Numbered from the stretch's first letter, positions 1 to 17,327 are shown. The stretch is DNA of 64,000 bases from Otatea glauca (GCA_036346275.1 CM070730.1:38672918-38736917), one strand, 5' to 3'. The notes: generated by a model from the sequence alone, not told the origin. A program made the numbers and translations.

Positions 1-2100
1 CGATATCGATGTGTACCTCAAACCATTGGTTGAGGATCTTCTAATCTTGTGGAGCGATGGAGTGCGGGTATGGGATGAGTATAAAGAGAGGACTTTATCC
101 TCGCGCATTGTTGTTCGTAACCATTAATGATTACCACGCCCTTGGTAACTGTCGGGCCAGATGACAAAAGGCTTCAATGGATGCGTCCAGTGCTTAGATG
201 ATACAGCTAGTCGGTGGCTGAAGAACTGTCGAAAAATATCTTACATGCGGCATCGTAGGTTCCTCCGCAAGGATCACCCATACCACCATAATAAGAGAGC
301 TTTTGACGGGACAAAGGAGACTGCTTTAGCTCCGAAGAATTACACTGGGAGAGAGATATTTGTGGCTGTAAAGGATCTTAAAATTATTCACGGAAAGAGA
401 GCAAGCAGTACATCTATCCCGAGTTCCCGTGATAAAGCTCCTTTGTGGAAAAAGAGATCAGTATTTTGGGTCCTACCTTCTCAAAGCACTTGGAAGTTCG
501 ACACACAATCGGCGTCATGCACATAGAGAAGAACGTGTGTGATGACTTGCTTGGTATCTTCTTGGATATCGTGGCAAAACAAAAGATACTCTCCAAGCAC
601 GGATGGACCTTGAAGATATGAAACTTCGGGAAGGAGCTGCATCACAAAGACATGGATACAGGGAAAAGTACCTTCCCATGACTGCTACACTCGAGCAAGA
701 AAGAAAAATTAGCTTGTGCGAATGCTTGCACGGAGTGAAAGTTCCGTCCGGATACTCTGCCAACATAAAGAGACTTGTCTCAATGAAAGACTTAAAATTA
801 ATTGGCATGAAGTCTCACGATTGCCACGTGATGATGACGCAGATGCTTCCAATTGCAATTAGGGGTGAAAGGACCAGAGAAAGTCCGAGACCCAATTATA
901 AAGTTGTGTTCATTCTTCAACGCGATTTCACAGAAGACCATCGATCCATTGAAACTAGATAAGCTGCGAGGAGAGGCGTGGTCCACACTCTCTGTAAGCT
1001 CGAGATGTGTTTCCCTCCATCTTTTTTTGATATTATGGTCTATCTCATTGTTCACATTGTGAAAGAGATACGGATTCTCGGTCCCGTGTTTCTACATCAG
1101 ATGTATCCTTTTGAGAGGTTCATGGGGTTATAAAGAAATATGTTAAGTAACCGATTTTGGCCGGAAGGTTGCATTGCAGATGGTTGGGGAACCGAGGAGG
1201 TCATTGAGTTCTGCGTCGATTACATGGATCTCAAACCGATTGGTGTGCCTACATCACGGCATGAGGGCAGGCTACAGGGAAAAGTGACACTGGGCGAGAA
1301 TCACTCCGTACAAACAATCTAGCTTCATTCACACAAGCACATTTCGCAGTTTTGGGACAATCAGTTGTGGTGGCCCCGTATGTCAACATGCACAAGAGCA
1401 TGCTATCCAGAACAAACCCAGCGAAGTCAGAGGGTTGGATCACGAGAGAGCATAGACATAGGTTCGGCAATTGGTTGCGTAGTCACATGATGCATACGGA
1501 GACAGAGTGCGCTCAGTTGAAAGTGTTGACTCAGGGACCGTCAACAACAATTCGGACATTCCAAGGATACGATATAAATGGTTTTACATTTTATACAAGA
1601 GCACAAGATAAAAAGAGCACAAACCAAACAGCGGTATCCAGTATAGATGCCTCACGACAAAGAACGGAAATAGGAAAACCTACTACGGATTCATAGAAGA
1701 GATTTGGGAGCTTGATTACAGACCTTTGAAGGTCCTCTCTTTCGGTGCCAATGGGTAAGACTTCCAAGGGCATGAACATCGACAAATGCGGTATCACTAC
1801 CGTGGACCTCAACACAGTCGGATCTGAGAGAAGAACCATTCGTACTTGCTAATTACATTACACAAATCTTTTTGTAACCAATCCAATAACAAGGGCGCCA
1901 CGTGGTTATTCAAGGAAAAGAAGGATTGTCGGAGTTGAGAATGTTGTCGACGAGGAAGAGTACAACCAATTCGATGAGCTTCCTCCTTTCGGAGAGGACA
2001 TTGACCTAGGTCTCATGGAAGAGAGTGAGGGCGGAAGCTACGTACATACGCCGCGATCATAACGAAGGTCGAATCGTAGCTTAGTTGTCCTAATTAAATA
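1..2100 (+). pseudogene. TNP2-type CACTA transposase, C-terminal part, degenerate
   Basis: TNP2 proteins bind and cut CACTA ends in the nucleus. The window opens inside the TNP2 catalytic region (frame around DIDVYLKPLVEDL). The segment with YMRHRRFL and HPYHHNKRAFDG follows at 240-310. Next come DUF4218-like blocks (MKSHDCHVMMTQMLPIAI at about 810-860, FFNAISQKTIDP at about 915-950) and a DUF4216-like end (EIWELDYRP near 1700, RRIVGVENVVDEEEY near 1920-1965). These lie in different frames separated by stops, so at least six frameshifts or nonsense changes are present. The neighbouring homologue at 31388-34596 aligns over the whole stretch and gave the domain order. It is clearly a pseudogene. 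Family assignment is secure; exact exon limits are not. Confidence 0.82.
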
Positions 2101-2440
2101 CATGTTTATTTTCTTATATGTAACAATTAATGTATTCTTTTCTCATATGTAACAATTTGTGTGAATTAAACTTCATCTGTGTGAATTTTTGTATTTGTGT
2201 GAATTTTTGAAGCAATGGTTGGTCTACCGCATTTGTGCAAATTTTTAAGCATTATTTGATATCGAAGATATTAAAACTATTAAAACAATGATCAATCTGT
2301 ATTTTTAGAATTTTAGACGAAGGTCAAAATCAAGGGGAAATATTTAAGAGAAATATTACATGTCCTGAAGTTTGTTAGGATTTCAAAAATCCCAAAGCAA
2401 TCACCTCAAAAAGAAATAAATTGAAAGTTTGACTTCATTG
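2101..2440. other. AT-rich spacer after the TNP2 gene
   Basis: No reading frame is recognisable here. The stretch is AT-rich and repeats phrases such as gtgtgaattttt. By position it is the 3' untranslated region of the TNP2 gene and the spacer before the internal repeat array. Confidence 0.5.
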
Positions 2441-2740
2441 ACTGAACTTACATATCACTGCGGTTATCTCATTAACAAGCGGTGATAATAACTATATCCT
2501 TTGCCGGTTAATGAGATAACCGGCGGTGAAATTTAAATATCATCGCGGTTCTATATATTACCCGATAGTGATACTTAAGTATACTTAGTTAATTAGATAA
2601 CAAGCGCGATATTTAAGTATCACCGCCGGTTCTACATATTACCCAGCGGTGCTAAGTCAACTTCACTGCCAGGTTATAAATGTGACCCGGCGGTGATATT
2701 TAGTCCTTGCCGGTTTTGTGGAGACCCGCGGTGATAATCG
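2441..2740. repeat. Internal array of CACTA subterminal-type repeats between the two genes
   Basis: About eight degenerate copies of a short palindromic unit are seen, typified by gccggttxxxxxacccggcggtgat and its complement. The core is the same ggcggtgat/atcaccgcc core that forms the right-end array at 8157-8580. In CACTA elements such subterminal motifs are binding sites for the TnpA-type protein. Here the array lies inside the element, between gene 1 and gene 2, just upstream of a GC-rich block that looks like a promoter or first exon. A regulatory role is inferred from position. Confidence 0.65.
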
Positions 2741-3035
2741 ATCTATATGTATTGAAACGCCCGCGCCTCCACTCGATTCCGCCGACCTAACGCGCCACCT
2801 CCTCGTAGCTCCCGCCATATCCCGCCGTCGCCTCGGAGTGCGCCGCCATCTCCCGCCCGTCGCCTCGAGTGCGTCGCATCCCTCGCCGCGTCGCACCCCT
2901 CCCTACTCCATCGCCGACTACGCCCCCGGTCGCCGCCCCACTCGTTGCCTCCTCTCCCACTCCGTCGTCGGCACCGGTGACCTCCTCGCTGATACGTGGC
3001 TCACGAAGGTAGGAGCGGCTTCACTTGAGACATAA
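2741..3035 (+). promoter_or_regulatory. GC-rich block, putative promoter or first exon of gene 2
   Basis: This is a sharp CpG-rich island in otherwise AT-rich element DNA. It carries an open plus frame of about 105 codons (2718-3035) with proline- and arginine-rich content and no recognisable domain. A plausible donor (gaag/gtagga) lies near 3007. The equivalent position in the 29822-42229 element is also GC-rich (36070-36970). It may be a 5' exon or a CpG-rich transcription start region. Confidence 0.4.
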
Positions 3036-4602
3036 TGTTAGCGGTTTGCTAGGTTTGATGTGTATGTAATGTGCATATATTTATTGTTGTATGTTTGATT
3101 TGTCTTTGTGAGACATAATGTGTATATCTACTGATTCGAGAAAATATGTGCTAACACATCGACAAATGATTATACTAGCGAATCTTTTGCAACAATATCA
3201 CAGACTCTTAAAAATCTAAAGTTCTGAAATAGGGCTTTGCTTTGCTGGAAAAGCCATTGGAGTACACATTGTATCATAAAGGCAGAATGATCCTTGTTTA
3301 AGGCTTCCAATTTTTATGATTAAACAAGCACATGAGTAGGCTTTAATGATAATCATAATAATGGTGTCTCTTAAATTGTTCAAGCTTTTGAAGTATTTGT
3401 TAGGTTAATACTCCTGTAAGAAAAAACTTTTAGCGATTTGATTAATATTTGATTTTCCTCACAGTTTACATGCACTAGAAAAGTGCAACGACACAACAAA
3501 ATGTGATTTTAGAGAAATAAAACTTGGCAAATAGGCAACCTCACTGATTTACTCCACCAATTAAAGTTAAAGTTTTAGGTTATAGGATGATTGCTTATAT
3601 TTATTTTTATCTATCTTTAGTGCTAATTCTTGCCTTTTGATGAACCATTATCTTGTTATATCACATGTCAATGCTTCAAATTTAGTGTGTCCCTATATCA
3701 ATTCGCCTTTAGCTTAGCATGTGAATCTAGAACAATAGGAGTTTATTAGTGAAAGCATCAAGAATATTTATGTGTTGCTATTTCCATCAAAAGTTCAATA
3801 CTCTAGCTTGATGATAATATTTACCAAGTGTGGTGAGGTTGTACTCATAACTTTTTATTCGTTAAGAAATAGATCTGATTCGGAAAATAAATATGTATAT
3901 ATGTATGTTTAGATCTCCTGCGTATGTGTATATATCTTGTGTATGTGTATTTTTATATTTGTGTTCATGGTCAAATTATTCTGGAGCATGTAGATTCAAA
4001 AAAAGCTGTATATGTGTATGTGTCCTTCAAAGATGTTTGTGTATACAGATAAAAAAAAATATGTGTACATGTTCTTTAAAGATGTATATGTGTCTTTCAA
4101 ATATGTCTATTAATTTTATTTCGTTGAATTGATAAGTTCGACAATTGTTATGTATTTGTCATTGAATTGACAGCACGAAATGTCTGTACATTATTATTGA
4201 GTACTCCCTCTTTCGATAAATATTAGTCGTATTTTAATATTGAGTACTGCCTCTAAGTTTAAGCAAAAATAATATCAGTTTGAACAATTTTGAGTTAAGT
4301 CCATATTAAGCCTAATCTATATACTACCATAATCTGGAAAAAGATCCTAATTAGAACTTGCTTTGCATCTGAATCCAATCACAACAAAAACCCTAAATAT
4401 TCACAAAGCGCATGATTTGATATCACTAAAACCTTTTGGCGGCTCATAAAACAACTCGTAGAAGAATAGTATAGCTAGCAACGTGGCTATACATAGGCTC
4501 ATATCTTTTACATCTATTTACATTCGTTATGTCTATCTTCATTTGTACGTGTCTTTCAAAAATGACCTTGTTAATTTGAAATTTTCGATAAACTTGCTAG
4601 GA
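3036..4602 (+). other. Intron-like AT-rich region of gene 2, with a Stowaway-like MITE trace
   Basis: No coding potential is recognised. The sequence is AT-rich with tgtatatgtgt-type low-complexity runs at 3885-4110. Near 4203-4245 the phrase tactccctctttcgataaa resembles one end of a grass Stowaway MITE; no partner end is clear. By comparison with the second CACTA element this is probably an intron or 5' untranslated region. Confidence 0.45.
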
Positions 4603-6486
4603 ATGGCCTCGACCAGGACAAGTGTCGGAGGAATTGGGCCCTCAAATATGGACGAAGGAGGAAGGGTAGCCCAAACCATAGCCTAACGTCCTATCTCGAA
4701 CTTGCGGGATCTGCTATGGACCAACCTGACGTTACAAACGTAGGCGAGGTAAAGTTTTAGTACACTGTGGTTCCCAAAACATTGTAGGCCCAGACGATTA
4801 ATAATTAAGAAGATCAAATTGCAGGCTCAGACGTCTGATCAACGAAGGCAGCGCGTAAGTCGTGGTCCAAACAAGATGCCTAAGGGAATTTTTAACATAG
4901 TGGAGCTCTCGGCAGTCGGGGAACCTGCTATACCAGAGTCATCATTGGGGCCGTACAGGACAGCCTGCGGGGTTCTTGCTGGGGATGATGTGCCCATCAG
5001 CTATAGATCATAGATTGGCCACGGAGGTGACCCATGGGTGGTACCCAATGACCTGAAGAACTCATTATAGGACAAGCTGAAACAAGTTTTCCAGTTCCCC
5101 CAAGGGACCAAGCTGGTTGCAAAGAAACGAGCACACTGCATCATGTGCACAACATGGAAGAATTGGAAGACAGCACTAAACAAGAATTATGTGAAAAAGA
5201 ATGAAAAGCGAATTTTGACACATACCCAAAGTTAAGGGAGTTTTGGGATGAATTTGTGGCGTACAAGAGTGCAAGAAGCTCACATAGTAAGTCAAAGGAA
5301 CAAAGCAAGCGCGGATAAGAATATTCACCCTCACGGACTAGGAATAAGAAGTGCGTGAAGAAAATACCAGCATGGGATCGGTTGAAGAATAACTAACCCG
5401 CAAGGTATAATTCTCGCGACGGCCGCCTTAAGCTTAACGATCGAAGCAATCGGTTGCTTGGGAGGGTGCTACTATCTCGGATGATGGCGGCTTAAGCTTT
5501 AGAAGCGATAGAGAGCGAGAAGTGCTAAGCGAATCACAGATACCCACATGCAATCTTCCCAAGGATATTTCACGTCACGAAGGGAGAATGACGAGCTAAA
5601 GTAGCCACGGGTAACAAGGAGCATCCAGTCGCACTGAGAGGGTTGGTTTGGTCACGTGGAAAGAGGCCTTCCCATGAGGCGTATGGTTGTACAAGCGTTC
5701 AAAGAGATTAAGAGAAGATCAACTGGAGCGTCGGATAAAAGATCTTTGTGGCGAGGCGTTAGAGGAGCAGAGCGGAACTAGATAAGGCGTGGAGCAAGCC
5801 GTGCTAAAGCTCTCGACTCACGACCACCACCGGTGAAAGCCCGAGCTCATCGGTCCGGTGCTCGTAAGAGCATTCTTGCGCGTCCACAGGGATTCCCGAA
5901 GAGCATGGACTGCATTTTCTTGTGGATGACATCAAAGAACCGACACCGTGCAAGCTACATTTAGCCGCACATGGCATTACCATAAAGGTGGCTGAGGGCA
6001 GGGCTTGGCCATGCTAGGAGTCGCAGGTTTTGCACTGTCGCCCGATACCGTAGGGATTCGCCAGGGTCGAAGTGGAGAGTGTAGTCCGCCAATACCGAAA
6101 AATGGAGGTAGAGATCCCTGGCGAGGATGGAAACAAAAAACTAGGAGAAAACGTGCATGGCTTCCTCGCGTGGCGCAAGAGCGTGATTAAGTTTGGCTCG
6201 GACGATGAGGCGACGAAGATGATGATCAACCGCACTCTCCACAAAGAGACCTCCGCCCATCTCGCCGCCAACTAGAAAAGTCCAACTCCTCATGGCACCA
6301 ACCACAAAAGCCCGACTCCTCCGCCAAAATCAAAAGAATCGAACACTAGGAACATCTCGGCGATCGGCACCGTCCTCGAAGAAATCTCAACCATCTGCGA
6401 ACCGGGACAATCCGGAAGAAATTATCGGTGACATGGTGAAGAAGAACGGAAAAAAGCATGTAGCGCTGCGTAACATCTCATTTTAA
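4603..6486 (+). pseudogene. CACTA gene 2, N-terminal and middle part (Transposase_24-like), degenerate
   Basis: A start at 4603 (MASTRTSVGG) is followed by broken frames. The piece at 4819-5013 (GPNKMPKGIFNIVEL) runs on in the next frames into residues resembling the grass CACTA second-gene product, for example a Lys/Trp-rich stretch ending TALNKNYVKK at about 5165-5200 and FDTYPKLREFWDEFV at about 5214-5260. A later piece at 6072-6275 (VEIPGEDGNKKLGENVHGF) matches the middle part of the same protein type. Transposase_24-type proteins are thought to assist TNP2 by binding element ends. Many stops and shifts make it a pseudogene. Between 5400 and 6000 I cannot read a frame. Identity rests on my recognition of the family and on the same location in the other element. 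Confidence 0.55.
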
Positions 6487-6573
6487 AAAGGTGCCATCAT
6501 TTAAGAAGACTAAAGTTGATCTTGACGCAAAAGTTTTTCTTGAGTATGGCAAAAGTGCAAAAGACGGGCGAGC

Positions 6574-7960
6574 TTGAACCTTGCAAAATGTCGGACTACG
6601 GCGTATATCCGTAAAGCAATACTTGCAGCGGCTAGTCTTGACACGTTAAAGCGGGATGCTCAAGCGGATGTTGCTCAACTAGATGCTCTAGCGCACGGTG
6701 TAAGGTGGAAGTTCGTTATGGGAAAACCATTGGTTGAACCACTCATTTCGACAACCTTACAACACAAGCTGCGCGCGTCCATCGCTGGTACATGCGAGAC
6801 TCTAACGATGGTATGGGGCGTCGCAGCGATCGGATACGAGCAAGATTTCCACAATGGGGATAACATCTGCTGGGTTCTTTTCACGGAGTGTATATGTTGT
6901 ACCAAACAAGATGCCCTAGGCGTGAATATACTTAGACTATGGACTTTGTAAGTTTGTCAGTATATCGTTGAGCATTTTGTCTTTGTTTAATTGCATGTCT
7001 AACTTCTTTCTTATGTAGAATGGAATCTGAGACATTTAGAAGAAATAACAATGACAATCTAGCATTCCTAGATCCGGGGCTCGTCAACGAGAAGCTTGTG
7101 AACGACAATCCACAGGTCATTGAAGACTATTTATTTAATACTTTTTTGAAGCTGCAATACAAAACCTTCGTACTTTTACCCTATAACTTCAAGTACGTAT
7201 CTCCTTACTTCTAATATTGTTTTACTATTTTTGTGTAACACGTACGATGTGGGAGTAATTGACTACGTTGACATATATGTGCAGGTTTCACTGGGTCCTC
7301 CTCGTCATCCAGTTAGATGCTAGAAGGATTTTTGTATTGGACTCCAGGAGAAAACAAACTAATCTGTACCAAGACCTTTGGGACATGCTGAACAGGTAAA
7401 CTCGATCGTTGCGTTATTACTCTAGCAAAATTCCATTCTATTGCATTTAAGTTTAATTACTATTCAAAACCATTCACACAGGGCTTTCGCATGGTACTGC
7501 AAGAAAAGTTTTTCGGTATCGTCCATACAGGAAAAATTTTGGAATAATAAATGACTTTCCATGCATGAGGCAGGACCACGAAAACAATTTATGTGCATAC
7601 TATGTATGTACAAATATGCATTCAATTGTCACGGAGAGTGTCGGCTATAATGAAGCCATGGTACGTAATTACACATTGATGCCTTTTTTCATTTAACAAA
7701 TATCATCATTAATTAACTTTCTTTTTTCTTCAAAAAGAGCGCTTCAAACTGAGAACCAATAAGTTATTGCTGACAGAAATTATAGCAATTCAAGAACAGA
7801 TCACCGGGTTCATTCATGATGAGATCATCAATCCAAACGGCGAGTTCCACGAGTAGCCTCATCGCCCTCATTCCTTCGACCTAGACGCTGACATGTCTAC
7901 TTCGACTCTTCGTACTGTAGTCCTTGCAGAATCAAAGCGAATGGGATGAGATGTAGTCGA
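6574..7960 (+). pseudogene. CACTA gene 2, C-terminal part: Ulp1-like cysteine protease (C48) exons
   Basis: The exon at 6574-6951 ends with a typical pre-protease block (HNGDNICWVLF, then GVNILRLWTL). An intron follows, then an exon at 7021-7195 (FLDPGLVNEKL, VLLPYNFK). The next exon opens near 7285 with FHWVLLVIQLDARRIFVLDS and supplies the catalytic His and Asp candidates. The block near 7575-7670 contains LCAYYVC, supplying the candidate Cys. A tail (EQITGFIHDEI near 7795) matches the usual C-terminus. Introns have gt/ag-like borders (after 7194, before 7286, after 7396). Ulp1 family members cleave SUMO-type proteins; these transposon copies are common in grass CACTA elements and their role is unproven. 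Frame breaks in the last exons suggest the gene is dead. Confidence 0.7.
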
Positions 7961-8156
7961 GCTACATTAATTGTAAACAAATCATTGTAAAAACAAAATA
8001 TTGTGATGCTTAATTTAATATATTTGAATTATGATTTTAACGATGCTTCATATATACATGGATATATTTGAATTATGATTTGAGCGATGCTTTATATACT
8101 ACATATGGACCTTTGTATAAACAATTGTATAAAAATATATATATTGCACAAAAAAT

Positions 8157-8580
8157 ATGCAAGCTTGTCACTGCTTGGTTCTTGAGAAAACCGGCAGTGA
8201 TATATATATCCTTGTCGGATTATGGTACAACCCGGAAGTGATAGTTCGATATCACTTCTTGGTTTTATGTATAACCGCGGTGATAATGATCATCACCGCC
8301 GGATTTTGGTTTGATCCGGCAATGATAGTTCAATATCACTTGCCGGTTGTAGGTAGAACCGCGGTGATAATCCTTATCAACGCCGGATTTTGGTTTGATC
8401 CGGCGGTGATAGTCAATATCACTGCGGTTGTAGGTAGAACCGGCAAGTGATAATCCTTATCACTGCCGGTTCCTGAGCCGGCAGTGATAATCCCCGAGTA
8501 TCACTGCCGACCAATCACTGCCGGCGCCAATGACCGGCAGTGATGGGGTTTTGGAACCGGCAGTGATGTGCTGTTCTATA
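8157..8580. repeat. Right subterminal repeat array of family A CACTA
   Basis: About ten copies of a palindromic unit with the core ccggcagtgat/atcactgccgg or cggcggtgat are spaced 30-40 bp apart. The last two, ccggcagtgatgggg and ccggcagtgatgtg, abut the CTATAGTAGTG terminus. The array is the expected binding platform for the transposition complex. An open plus frame at 8157-8450 is an artefact of the repeat. Confidence 0.8.
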
Positions 8581-8586
8581 GTAGTG

Positions 8587-9216
8587 TATGCATATTGTTA
8601 ATATGTGCTATTTTGGATAATATGCAAAATTGGCACACCACCATGAGGGTTATCAGAATCGGTTCTTATGTGGAACCGATTCTGATAACCACACATCAGT
8701 AGAATCGATTCTTTTAAGTAAGCGATTGTGATGACCACATCAGTAGAATCGGTTCTTTGACGGAAACGATTGTGATAAGCATACCATTACAATCGGTTCT
8801 TGGAAGCAAGCGATTGTGCTGAGCCATCATTAGAATCAGTTTTTTGAAATAAGCGATTTTGATGACCCCCTCATTAGAATCGATTTTTGTGTGAAACCGA
8901 TTCTGATAACCATGTCATCAGAATCGGTTCCATATAAGAACCGATTTAATGATGGTGTCATCACAATCGCTTCTTTGAAGGAACCGATTCTGATGACCCT
9001 TTATCAGAATCGGTTCTTTGAAAGAACCGATTGTGATAATGTGATCATCAGAATCGGTTTCACGTAAGAACCGATTCTAATGAGACTTTATCACAATCGT
9101 GCCAAAACCGTCGGTGATAGCTCCACCTCATCACTATCTAAAGACTTCGTATCGCCACTTGAACGGACTGTAATGACAAAAAAGAACCGATTCTGATGTA
9201 CAATTCTGTAGTAGTG
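8587..9216. mobile_element. Right end of a family B CACTA element, left part outside the window
   Basis: An array of palindromic units (atcagaatcggttct and its complement, about 14 copies from 8645 to 9200) ends in TTCTGTAGTAGTG at 9204-9216. GTT follows as the candidate target duplication. The last 110 bp (tcatcactatct, cgtatcgcca, aaaaagaaccgattctgatgta) align with the last 110 bp of the complete element 29822-42229, so both belong to one family. The family A element ending at 8586 sits directly to its left, as if inserted into it. Confidence 0.72.
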
Positions 9217-9736
9217 GTTACTGCTTTGACAGCCGGGGCTCACATGACAGTTATACGATGCGACTCGTCTAAAACCGAACGGGACAAAAGGGTTTTGTGA
9301 TTGCCATGTGGGCACATCTGTTAGAGCCATAACAAATTATAGTAAATACTACAACATGTAGTTTTATGATACAAATATTTTCAAAATCTGGACTTCTCTA
9401 AAATATAGACACTAAAACATGTATTTTTTTATGGTTTGTATAAAAACAATCTATAATTTTGTGAAATTTACTATTAAAAAGAAGAAAAAACTTTGTGATA
9501 GCCTCGAAAATGCGCGATAACATCTGACTATTAACCATGCCTCGATCAACTTGGCTCTACAATCGAGTCAACGGCGAACTATCTGATTTGACCAGGGTTG
9601 GTTGGTCCATTTGTATATAGCCTGATCGAGCCCAACTCAGCCTAAAGACTAGTCGTAACTCGAAAGCCCAACCTTGTGAGCCCATCTTCAGAAACTTTTT
9701 TAACTAATTTTTTAGAGATGGATCGTGTTGCATATA
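9217..9736. other. Unassigned AT-rich flank
   Basis: I see no gene, motif or repeat that I recognise. The short open frame at 9091-9330 on the minus strand overlaps the end of the CACTA array and has no family features. Confidence 0.5.
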
Positions 9737-12687
9737 TGTAACATTCCAAAAAATTTGGATTTCAGAATGTTTAAGTTTCAAAATTCACCATTTGCATTTC
9801 TTTGAATTAATTTCACAATAAAATTTTCTATTTATAAAAGGATTTAATTTGGCTAATCTATCCATCAAACATTTGATTTTCAGTTTTCTTTGGGTTCATT
9901 GTCTTTGCAAGGAATTTTTCTGTATTTTGGAGATTTTTCTGAATTTATTTGATATTTATTTGAATTTATTTGCTTTTATTTGAAGTTCGAATTTCTTAAA
10001 TTCGGAAAATGATTTTTATTCGATTCCTCCTCGGGCGAATCCTTTTCCCCGCCCGTTTTCCCGCCCATCTCCTTCGCTCGGCCCGCTCCGCTCCTCTCCC
10101 TCGCCCGCTTCCGGCCGCCCGCTTCCTGCGGCCCGGCCGGCCCGCTTCGCCTCCGCTGTTCGATGCGCGCCGCGCGTGCGGCTCGGATCTTGCCATCGTC
10201 GCCGCGTGCGCGCGCGCCGAAACCCTAACCGCCTCGCGCCCGTTTTCGGCGTCGTCGCGCCGCCCCGAGGCTATTTAAAGCCTCGTGGACCCCATCCCGA
10301 GGTTCGCCTCTCGCGCGCACTCCGCCGCCTCAAGCCCCGCCGCCGAAGTCGCCTCGTCGCGGAGATCTCGCTCGCCAAGTTCCGCGCCGTCCGAGCACTT
10401 CTTCGCGCTTTTCTTCCTCGCCGGTGAGCCTCGCGTTGGTTTTGGTCCCCCGGACTCGCGCCGCCTCTTCCTTTTTCCCCAAAACCCGAGCCGATCCATC
10501 TCTTCCGCGCATTCGCGTCGTCTTCCCGCCTCCGGCCTTCTCGCGCCGCTGCCGCCGCGCGCCGTCGCTCTCCGTCGATGAGCCGTGGCCGTCGGATCTT
10601 CCGCGTCGCGCCGATCGCGCCACGTCGCGGCCGCCGCGCCTTGCGCCCCCGCCGTCCGATCCGTCGGGCGGCGGATGCGCGACCGTGGCAAGTCCACGTC
10701 GGCCGCCACCTCGGCCCGTGGCGGCCAGCGTCGGTACGCGTGGCCCAACCACGTCGACCCTAAGCCGCCAGCGTGGACGCCTCGTCGGCCGGCTCGCCAC
10801 GTCGCCCAGATCGCCTCGGTGAACCGGTTCACCGTGGATCGAGTCTCGACTCGTGGGCCCCACGTGTCGCGGCTTTTCTTTTTTTTTTTCGATTTTCGAA
10901 AACCCGAAATTCCGGCCCGATCGCGTTGCGCCACGTGTCGACCTCTCTTTTTCTCGATTTTACGATGCGGGAATTTTCAGAGCCCGTTCTCCTTCGTTCG
11001 AGCTCCGATTCCAGTGATTCAAATTTCTAAATTCATCTAAATTCAAGATCTATCTTCCAGTACCATTCTTTTAAATTTTTGAATTTATTTGAATTTATTT
11101 TATTTATTTGCTCTCGTTTCGCGTGTAGACGACGCAATGAAGATCGATCGAATCAACAATCGAGGTAGAACCAGGCAAGAGGCAATAAGGCAAGTCTTCC
11201 TTGAACATGTTGATCCCAAAGTTCATGAAAATGTTATGTTGTTTTTAAATTATGCATGCTTACTTTATGCAATGTACTTTAAACATAGTTTTAGAGTATA
11301 GTTAAATTCGGTTTGTTATACCCTCATTGGTATTGATCATGTCGAACCTTTGACACCTAGATGATATATACTAGCTATTTTATTTGGAGATATCCAGTAG
11401 ATTAGCATGGAGCGGTAGAATTGCTTAGTCCGACTTAAGCGTTTGGTATTGTGCCAATATGGGAATCATTTCAAATGTTGTTTAAACTTATTTGTGAGAT
11501 TGCGGCAATTGGTGTTGCTGCTGTGATTTAAATGAATTAAAGTGGAAATGGTTTAGACCGGGCGGATGGATGTTTGGCGGTGCGAAAGCACGAGACCTTG
11601 GTATGTGAATGTTCGCCCTAGTCAATTAAGGATCAAGCGTGTGTTACCATGGACCGAGCACTACCGTACAACCACAAGTCTATATGGGTACGACTGGCTA
11701 AATAATTTGTCCGTCTCATTATTAGCTTCGCGGTTGGTGAGTGCCGGATGTTGGCGGCGCAAGAGGGGCTTCAGATGGCGGCTAGAACCCTAATAATGGT
11801 GAAACCTTAGCGGCGAGGTTAATAGTGGGGTTGTGCATTGTAAAGGCCTTGTCATGATCTCTCTGCCGACACACCAAAGGAAGTGTGTTAATTGCATGGC
11901 AACAAGAGTCGATCATGTCTTGTGGGTAAAGTGTACACACTCTGCAGAGTTAAAACTACTTAAGTAGCCGTGCCCACGGTCAAGGGCAGGCGAGGTACGC
12001 TTGCACATTGTAGATTTCTTGGTTTGGTTTTAAAGGAAAATGATGGTTGTTTGGGAATCCGTGAGCAGATGGAACTCTCGGGTTATGGTTTGGCGGATGG
12101 AGCGGTCAGTAGATGGAACTCGCTTTAATTGTCATATCAAATTCAATTACTATGCTTTTACATTTTGTTCAAATGATGCTTTATGAAATTACTATTGGTA
12201 TTCTGAGATAAACTTTGCTTTATGCTAAAAGAGCCATATTATGCCTTCAATTGTTTAGCCTTGCATATAGTTATCATGCATCATGTTTCCAAGACTTGCG
12301 GAGTACAATTTGTGCTCACCCTTGCAACATCCCCAACTTTCCACAGAAGAGTGTGCGGTTTGAAGTCGACTACGATTTCTACACTTGTGGTTATGATGAA
12401 AGCGTCCGGCATGCTAGGACGCGAACCCGATCGATTACTGTTGGGCAAATGGATGGGCTTACTTACTTTGCTTTTGTTAATTCGTTTCATTTGTTTCTTA
12501 TTGAACTCTAGCTATGATGCTTCTTATTTGTAATAATTGGCCATAAGGCTAATATTCTTTGCTTAATTAATATTATTTGATTCGTGATATGGATGTGTTG
12601 TCATCATCTGTTTCACTTGTGTGTGCTAGCTTTTCTGGACTAGCACAGGTTATACATGAGGGTTGGATTTGGAAATCCGGTCCGACA
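9737..12687 (+). mobile_element. Solo LTR of a long-LTR Gypsy-type (Tekay/Del-like) retrotransposon
   Basis: The 2951-bp block starts TGTAACATTCC and ends CCGGTCCGACA, giving TGT...ACA ends. It is flanked by ATATA at 9732-9736 and at 12688-12692, the 5-bp duplication expected for retrotransposon integration, although the site is TA-rich and so less decisive. The interior has the layout of grass long Gypsy LTRs: AT-rich 5' part, a very GC-rich block (10020-10900) with a TATA-like motif, then a long region with phrases typical of these LTRs (for example acactctgcagagtta near 11937 and gactacgatttctacactt near 12368). No primer site, gag or pol adjoins either end, so it is a solo LTR. The lineage call is from memory of similar LTRs. 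Confidence 0.68.
10272..10279 (+). promoter_or_regulatory. TATA-like box in the solo LTR
   Basis: TATTTAAA lies inside a GC-rich block (ccgaggc before, gcctcgtgg after), the usual setting of the U3/R promoter in this LTR type. Transcription would start about 30 bp downstream. The prediction is from sequence only. Confidence 0.45.

Positions 12688-17327
<4,640 letters not shown>

Larger units (their letters stand above)
1..8586 (+). mobile_element. CACTA (En/Spm) element, family A, right part only
   Basis: The left end lies before the window. The order seen is TNP2 transposase remnant (1-2100), internal repeat array (2441-2740), GC-rich block (2741-3035), degenerate second gene ending in Ulp1-like exons (4603-7960) and a right subterminal array (8157-8580). 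The right terminus reads CTATAGTAGTG, ending at 8586; its reverse complement starts with the CACTA signature. The 3 bases after it (8587-8589) are TAT, the expected target duplication, but the left copy is out of the window. The same gene order recurs in the complete element at 29822-42229, which supports treating this span as one element. Confidence 0.8.

Noticed and set aside
10009..11040. Overlapping open frames in the GC-rich part of the solo LTR
   Set aside because: They lie in an LTR promoter block, overlap one another on both strands and have no conserved domain.
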